DNA from: Neisseria lactamica NS19
GTDB lineage: Bacteria; Pseudomonadota; Gammaproteobacteria; Burkholderiales; Neisseriaceae
Reading direction: 5' to 3'
DNA length: 64,000 nucleotides
Assembly (NCBI GenBank): GCA_000193795.2
Contig: AEPI01000125.1
Coordinates: 1-64,000, forward strand
Within the stretch, counting starts at the first letter, position 1. Each line of letters starts with the position of its first letter. The notes beneath the pieces are model-generated. The model did no database searches. It was not told where the DNA came from and was given only the letters and a program-made list of their open reading frames with translations. Both the position numbers and the translations under genes were made by a program. Below, piece by piece: positions 60,181 through 64,000 of this stretch.

Positions 60181-61029
60181 TCAGTCTTTGTCGTAATCGA
60201 TATGTTTGTTATGTATGCTTTTTTTACTTTTCTGAAGCTGCAGGCTGGCTTCTTCGCCCAAACGCAGCGCAAGCCCGATGGCGAGGATGTCAATGACGGC
60301 AAGTTGCAGCAGGCGCGAAACCATAGGGGTGTAGAGTTCCGCATTTTCCTGTGTGGCAACGCTCAACACGCAGTCGGCAAGCTGCGCCAGCGGGGAATCG
60401 TTGCGCGTCAGGGCGATGACGGACGCGCCGTTTTCTTTGGCGATGCTGACCGCATCCAAAAGTTCGATAGAAGATCCGGTGTTGGAAATGGCGACCAAAA
60501 CGTCCCGCTCGGTCAATACCGATGCCGCCATCAGTTGCGTATGCGTATCGACATAGGCGACGGTGGAAATGCCGAAACGGAAAAATTTATGCTGCGCGTC
60601 CTGTGCCACAATGCCGGAATTGCCCACGCCGTAAAATTCGACGCGGCGGGCGTGCATCAGGGTGGCGATGCCGTTTTCGAGTTCGGATTCTTTCAAGAAC
60701 CTCCTCTCCCCCAACAAGGCTGCGGCGGCGTTTCCCAACACTTTTTCAACCACGCTCGCCATATCGTCGTCGGCATTGAGTTCTTCGTGAACATAGGGCA
60801 TACCTTCGTGCCCGATGCTGGCGGACAATGAGAGCTTGAATTCCGGCAGCCCCTTATAGCCGAGGCTGCGGCAGAACCGGATGACGGTCGGCTGGCTGAC
60901 CGAGGCGCGTTCGGCGATTTCGGCGACGGCGGCGTGGACAAACCACTTGGGTTCCGCCAAGGCGCATTCGGCAACTTTGCGTTCCGCACCGGACAGGTCT
61001 GCCAATGATTCGCTGATTTTGCTTAACAT
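60181..61029 (-). CDS. RpiR/HexR-family regulator
   Basis: 282 residues. N-terminal helix-turn-helix (AEIAERASVSQPTVIRFCRS) and a C-terminal SIS sugar-phosphate domain (RVEFYGVGNSGIVAQDAQHK, DVLVAISNTGSSIELLDAVS). HexR-type proteins repress zwf, edd, eda and glk in response to KDPG. It lies inside that cluster, which supports the HexR role. DNA-binding, cytosolic. Confidence 0.92.
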   Translation of the reverse strand: MLSKISESLADLSGAERKVAECALAEPKWFVHAAVAEIAERASVSQPTVIRFCRSLGYKGLPEFKLSLSASIGHEGMPYVHEELNADDDMASVVEKVLGNAAAALLGERRFLKESELENGIATLMHARRVEFYGVGNSGIVAQDAQHKFFRFGISTVAYVDTHTQLMAASVLTERDVLVAISNTGSSIELLDAVSIAKENGASVIALTRNDSPLAQLADCVLSVATQENAELYTPMVSRLLQLAVIDILAIGLALRLGEEASLQLQKSKKSIHNKHIDYDKD

Positions 61030-61076
61030 AATGATATGCCTTCAATGATGCGGCCCTGCTGCAAGGGCGGCCGCGG

Positions 61077-62063
61077 TTAAACGTTTTTCAGGTGGTTGCC
61101 GAGTGCCGCCGCCGCGCCGGAAATGCCCGGAAATTCGCTCAAGACGACATAAACGGGAATCGCGGCAAGGTAGGCTTCAAAACGCCCTTTGTTTTCGAAA
61201 CGGCTGCGGAAGGGAGAAGTTTTGAAGTAATCCAACATACGCGGGATAATGCCGCCGCACAAATACACGCCCCCGCGCGCGCCCAAAGTCAGGGCGAGGT
61301 TGGAAGCGACCGTACCCAGCATCGCGCAAAAAATATCCAATGCCTGCCGGCACAGGGGCGATTCGCAATTTAATGCCTTTTCGGTGATTTCAGACGGCAT
61401 CAGTTTTGCCGGACCGGCTTTCTGCTTGACCGCCAACGCTTCGTAAATCAGGCTCAAACCCGCGCCGCTGAGGAAGCGTTCGGCGGAAACGTGGCGGTAT
61501 TTGTTTTTGGCGTACTGCCAAATCAATACTTCCATATCGTCAAACGGCGGAAAACTGGTATGCCCGCCCTCGCCCGCCAAGGCCACCCAGCCTGCGGGGC
61601 TGTGCACCAAACCGCTCACGCCCAGGCCGGTACCGGGACCGATAACGGCTTTGGGGGCAAATTCGACCGGTTCTTGCCCGCCTATCTGCATCAGGTCTTT
61701 GCTTGAAGTCTGCGTTACCGCCAATGCCTGCGCGGTAAAGTCGTTCAACATAATCAGCGTGTCCAGCCCCAAAGCCTGACGGGTGGTTTCGATGGAAAAC
61801 GCCCAATGGTGGTTGGTCATCTGCACCCAGTCGCCCAAAATCGGGTTGGCAATGGCAAAGGCGGCGTGCCGCACGCCTTCCGTTCCGTTTTGTTTCAGGT
61901 AGGCGCGCACCGCGTCGGTAACCGTGTCGTATTCCTTACACGGCAGGACGGCGACTTTCTCAATCACGCACGGCGCGGTTTCCAATGCGAAACGGGCGTT
62001 TGTGCCGCCGATGTCGGCAACCAGCCTCGGATAATCGGCGTGTTTATTCGGCGTAGAAGACAT
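61077..62063 (-). CDS. glk: Glucokinase
   Basis: 328 residues. Phosphorylates glucose with ATP. LVADIGGTNARFALETAPCV, LNDFTAQALAVTQTSSKDLM, VIGPGTGLGVSGLVHSPAGW and EGGHTSFPPFDDME are conserved. Overlaps the end of pgl by 20 bases, so translation is probably coupled. Neisseria lacks a glucose PTS, so this is the entry step. Confidence 0.95.
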   Translation of the reverse strand: MSSTPNKHADYPRLVADIGGTNARFALETAPCVIEKVAVLPCKEYDTVTDAVRAYLKQNGTEGVRHAAFAIANPILGDWVQMTNHHWAFSIETTRQALGLDTLIMLNDFTAQALAVTQTSSKDLMQIGGQEPVEFAPKAVIGPGTGLGVSGLVHSPAGWVALAGEGGHTSFPPFDDMEVLIWQYAKNKYRHVSAERFLSGAGLSLIYEALAVKQKAGPAKLMPSEITEKALNCESPLCRQALDIFCAMLGTVASNLALTLGARGGVYLCGGIIPRMLDYFKTSPFRSRFENKGRFEAYLAAIPVYVVLSEFPGISGAAAALGNHLKNV

Positions 62064-62739
62064 GGCAGTTCACTCCTTGACGGTTCAAAACAAGGCTGAT
62101 CGGATATTCGCGGTTTTCGCCTTGTGCGGCTTGGTCGAACACGGCTTTTTTCTCTTCGCCCTGTATCGCCAAAAACACATGCCCCGTATGGGCAATCGCA
62201 TCCAAGGTCATGCTGATGCGCTCGTGCGGCGCGGTAACGGGCGTGGTATGCACCAGCGGCACATCCGCCGAACTGTCGATTGCCGTCTGAAACTGCGGAG
62301 CTTTCGGGAAAATCGAAGCCGTATGCCCGTCGTTTCCCATACCCAAAACCAAAACATCAGGCTGTTTGTAATGTTTCAATGCATAATCGGCAACAGCATC
62401 GGGATGTAATTCGGTTTCGGTTTTTCCGTCTTCCACCAAGGGAATCCACGCCGCCGCAGCGGCTTTGTTTTGCAGCAGGTATCGGCGCACCAGACCGGTA
62501 TTGCTGTCGTCGTGGGTGGTCGGCACAACGCGCTCGTCAACCAAAGTTACGCCCACTTTGCCCCAGTCCAAATCTTTTTGCGAAAGCGCATTAAAAAATG
62601 CTATCGGCGAACGTCCGCCGGAGACCGCCAACACCGCGCCGCCTTTTTCATCCAGCGCGCCCTGCAATGAAACCGCTACGGCATCGGCCAAAGACTGCGC
62701 CGCATCCGCCGCGTTTCCGTATTCGTGCCAAACAAACAT
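62044..62739 (-). CDS. pgl: 6-phosphogluconolactonase
   Basis: 231 residues from ATG 62739. Hydrolyses 6-phosphogluconolactone. AVSGGRSPIAFFNALSQKDL, VTLVDERVVPTTHDDSNTGL and LGMGNDGHTASIFPKAPQFQ are DevB/Pgl signatures. Between zwf and glk in the glucose cluster; its 3' end overlaps glk. Confidence 0.94.
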   Translation of the reverse strand: MFVWHEYGNAADAAQSLADAVAVSLQGALDEKGGAVLAVSGGRSPIAFFNALSQKDLDWGKVGVTLVDERVVPTTHDDSNTGLVRRYLLQNKAAAAAWIPLVEDGKTETELHPDAVADYALKHYKQPDVLVLGMGNDGHTASIFPKAPQFQTAIDSSADVPLVHTTPVTAPHERISMTLDAIAHTGHVFLAIQGEEKKAVFDQAAQGENREYPISLVLNRQGVNCHVFYAE

Positions 62740-62864
62740 ATTTGTGTCCTTTTGTGATTTCAGACGGCATATCCCGTTACGGGGCGGCTTGGCAATCTGC
62801 CTGCCGGGCAATTATTTATGCCGCCTCCGCCCCGCAGCGGGACTGTTTTTCCTGCCCGCCTTCC

Positions 62865-62898
62865 TTCAGACGGCATTGCAAACCCTATGCCGTCTGAA
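62865..62898. terminator. Inverted DUS pair between pgl and zwf
   Basis: TTCAGACGGCAT and ATGCCGTCTGAA facing each other after zwf. May partly separate zwf from pgl transcription. Confidence 0.7.
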
Positions 62899-62903
62899 GC
62901 GCA

Positions 62904-64000
62904 TTATTGCTCTTCGTGCCACTTGTTGCCGTCTCGCGCCAAGAGTTCGCGCGCGGCTTCGGGACCCCAAGAATGCGCGTCGTAGCCGTGCGGCGGGGTG
63001 GTGTTGCCTGCCCAGTTTTCCAAAATCGGCATCACATATTCCCAAGCGGCTTCGAGTTCGTCGCGGCGGTTGAACAAAGCAAGTTTGCCGTTAATCACAT
63101 CCAGCAACAGGCGTTCGTACGCTTCGGCGCGGCGGCCCTCGACGGCCTTGCCCAAGTCCGCGCCAATCGGTGTTACTTCGACTCTGTTGCCCGCACCCGG
63201 GGTTTTTACTTGAGTGTAAAGGCGGACGGATTCGGTCGGCTGAAGCTCGATAACCAAACGGTTCGGCGCGGCTTGGCTGTTGTCGAAAATATGGTTTTGC
63301 AGCGGACGGAAGTTCAACACGATTTCCGCCACCTTGCCCGCCATACGTTTGCCGGTACGCAGGTAGAAGGGCACGCCTTTCCAGCGTTCGTTTTCGATTT
63401 CGGCCCTGATGGCGACATAGGTTTCGGTAAAGCTGCCTTGCGGCACATCTTTTTCTTCGAGATAGCCTTTCATACCGTTTGACGCAACATATTGTCCGCG
63501 AACAACATTTTCGTTGACGGATTCGATGGTCAGCGGTTTTAGCGATTTGATGACTTTCACTTTCTCGTCGCGCACCACATCCGCATCCAAACTTGCCGGC
63601 GCTTCCATCGCAGTCATACAAAGCATCTGCATCAGGTGGTTTTGCACCATATCGCGCAACGCGCCGGTAATGTCGTAAAACTCGCCGCGCTCTTCCACAC
63701 CCAACTGTTCGGCGATGGTCAGCTGTACGCTTTCAATATATTTGTTGTTCCACAAAGGCTCGAACATCACGTTGGCAAAACGCAATGCCGGCAGGTTTTG
63801 CAGGCTTTCTTTACCCAAATAATGGTCAATGCGGTAGATTTGGTTTTCTTTAAAGTAGCGGGCGACATCGGTATTGATTTGTTGGGAAGAAGCCAAGTCC
63901 GTACCCAACGGTTTTTCCAAAACCACGCGCACGTTATCGGCATTCAAACCGATTTCGGCAAGGTTTTCACAGGCTTGTGCAAAGAATTTCGGCGCGGTGG
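62904..64000 (-). CDS. zwf: Glucose-6-phosphate 1-dehydrogenase, C-terminal part
   Basis: First step of the Entner-Doudoroff and pentose-phosphate routes. The frame continues past the right edge, so the N-terminal third is missing. VVLEKPLGTDLASSQQINTD, EKPLG, YRIDHYLGKESLQNLPALRF (RIDHYLGKE is the substrate-binding and catalytic motif) and the later GVPFYLRTGKRM are present. First gene of the minus-strand glucose cluster. Confidence 0.95.
   Translation of the reverse strand, partial: TAPKFFAQACENLAEIGLNADNVRVVLEKPLGTDLASSQQINTDVARYFKENQIYRIDHYLGKESLQNLPALRFANVMFEPLWNNKYIESVQLTIAEQLGVEERGEFYDITGALRDMVQNHLMQMLCMTAMEAPASLDADVVRDEKVKVIKSLKPLTIESVNENVVRGQYVASNGMKGYLEEKDVPQGSFTETYVAIRAEIENERWKGVPFYLRTGKRMAGKVAEIVLNFRPLQNHIFDNSQAAPNRLVIELQPTESVRLYTQVKTPGAGNRVEVTPIGADLGKAVEGRRAEAYERLLLDVINGKLALFNRRDELEAAWEYVMPILENWAGNTTPPHGYDAHSWGPEAARELLARDGNKWHEEQ

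Noticed and set aside
59958..60359. 133-codon minus frame crossing the G tract, considered as a phase-variable gene
   Set aside because: It overlaps the end of rpiR in another frame and has a low-complexity basic composition with no Shine-Dalgarno or domain.
1..64000. tRNA or rRNA genes
   Set aside because: No cloverleaf or rRNA core sequences were recognised by eye besides the tmRNA; a covariance-model scan would be decisive.

Overview
The window is chromosomal DNA of a Neisseria species, most likely N. meningitidis or a close relative such as N. lactamica. The evidence is the very dense 12-bp DNA uptake sequence (DUS) ATGCCGTCTGAA, often paired as inverted repeats behind genes; three Correia elements (CREE) bounded by TATAGTGGATTAA; several dRS3 repeats (ATTCCC-N8-GGGAAT); a remnant of an IS1016-type element; and a neisserial gene set. 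No tRNA, rRNA or CRISPR array was recognised. The only RNA gene that can be called firmly is ssrA (tmRNA).

Layout. 0-2.7 kb: bioB and mpl. 2.7-7.6 kb: an AT-rich accessory block of small immunity-like genes (DUF1877/YfbM, two TPR proteins, a frameshifted SUKH protein, another frameshifted gene). Several are preceded by short C-terminal scraps of toxin-like reading frames that overlap the immunity start codon. The block ends in an internally deleted IS1016-like element and a duplicated TPR fragment. 7.7-13.3 kb: SPOUT methyltransferase, tilS, accA, hslR, iscX and fdx. 13.3-15.6 kb: three genes (pyrimidine-dimer glycosylase, DUF2314-ankyrin, DUF695/RraB-like) bounded by a different DUS dialect, AGGTCGTCTGAA, lying between fdx and hscA. 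15.6-26.9 kb: hscA, a further toxin-scrap/immunity cassette, hpnD-hpnE, an SDR gene, a three-lipoprotein operon (CsgG-like, DUF4810, GNA1162), an ABC exporter, hda and a HAD phosphatase. 26.9-37 kb: dRS3-rich repeats, argB, an M14 peptidase, lgt, a YecA/SEC-C protein, leuA with an in-frame upstream helix-turn-helix segment, and proB and proA separated by repeats and a CREE.

37-55 kb: ftsK, a CbiM-like membrane protein, crcB, a Nudix hydrolase, folB, plsY, rlmJ, two small lipoproteins, fbp, a YdcH-like protein, glyA, a DedA protein, an ABC-F ATPase (frameshifted near its end), trpE, purK, a GNAT and a frameshifted Smr-domain gene. 55.3-56.7 kb: ssrA followed by another toxin-scrap/immunity cassette. 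56.9-64 kb: a lipoprotein and the glucose-catabolism cluster zwf-pgl-glk-rpiR/hexR-pgi, all on the minus strand. zwf runs off the right edge.

Main themes: (1) orphan toxin C-terminus/immunity cassettes at three separate housekeeping loci; (2) a DUS-dialect island suggesting DNA from an N. mucosa-type species; (3) a three-hairpin repeat present twice, with loop and stem changes that preserve pairing, whose one copy supplies the end of lgt; (4) possible switching tracts, namely 13 Gs before pgi and eight TA units in a probable promoter; (5) five single-base frameshifts, four in homopolymer runs and one beside a short C/A run, which are either real decay or switching, or assembly errors.
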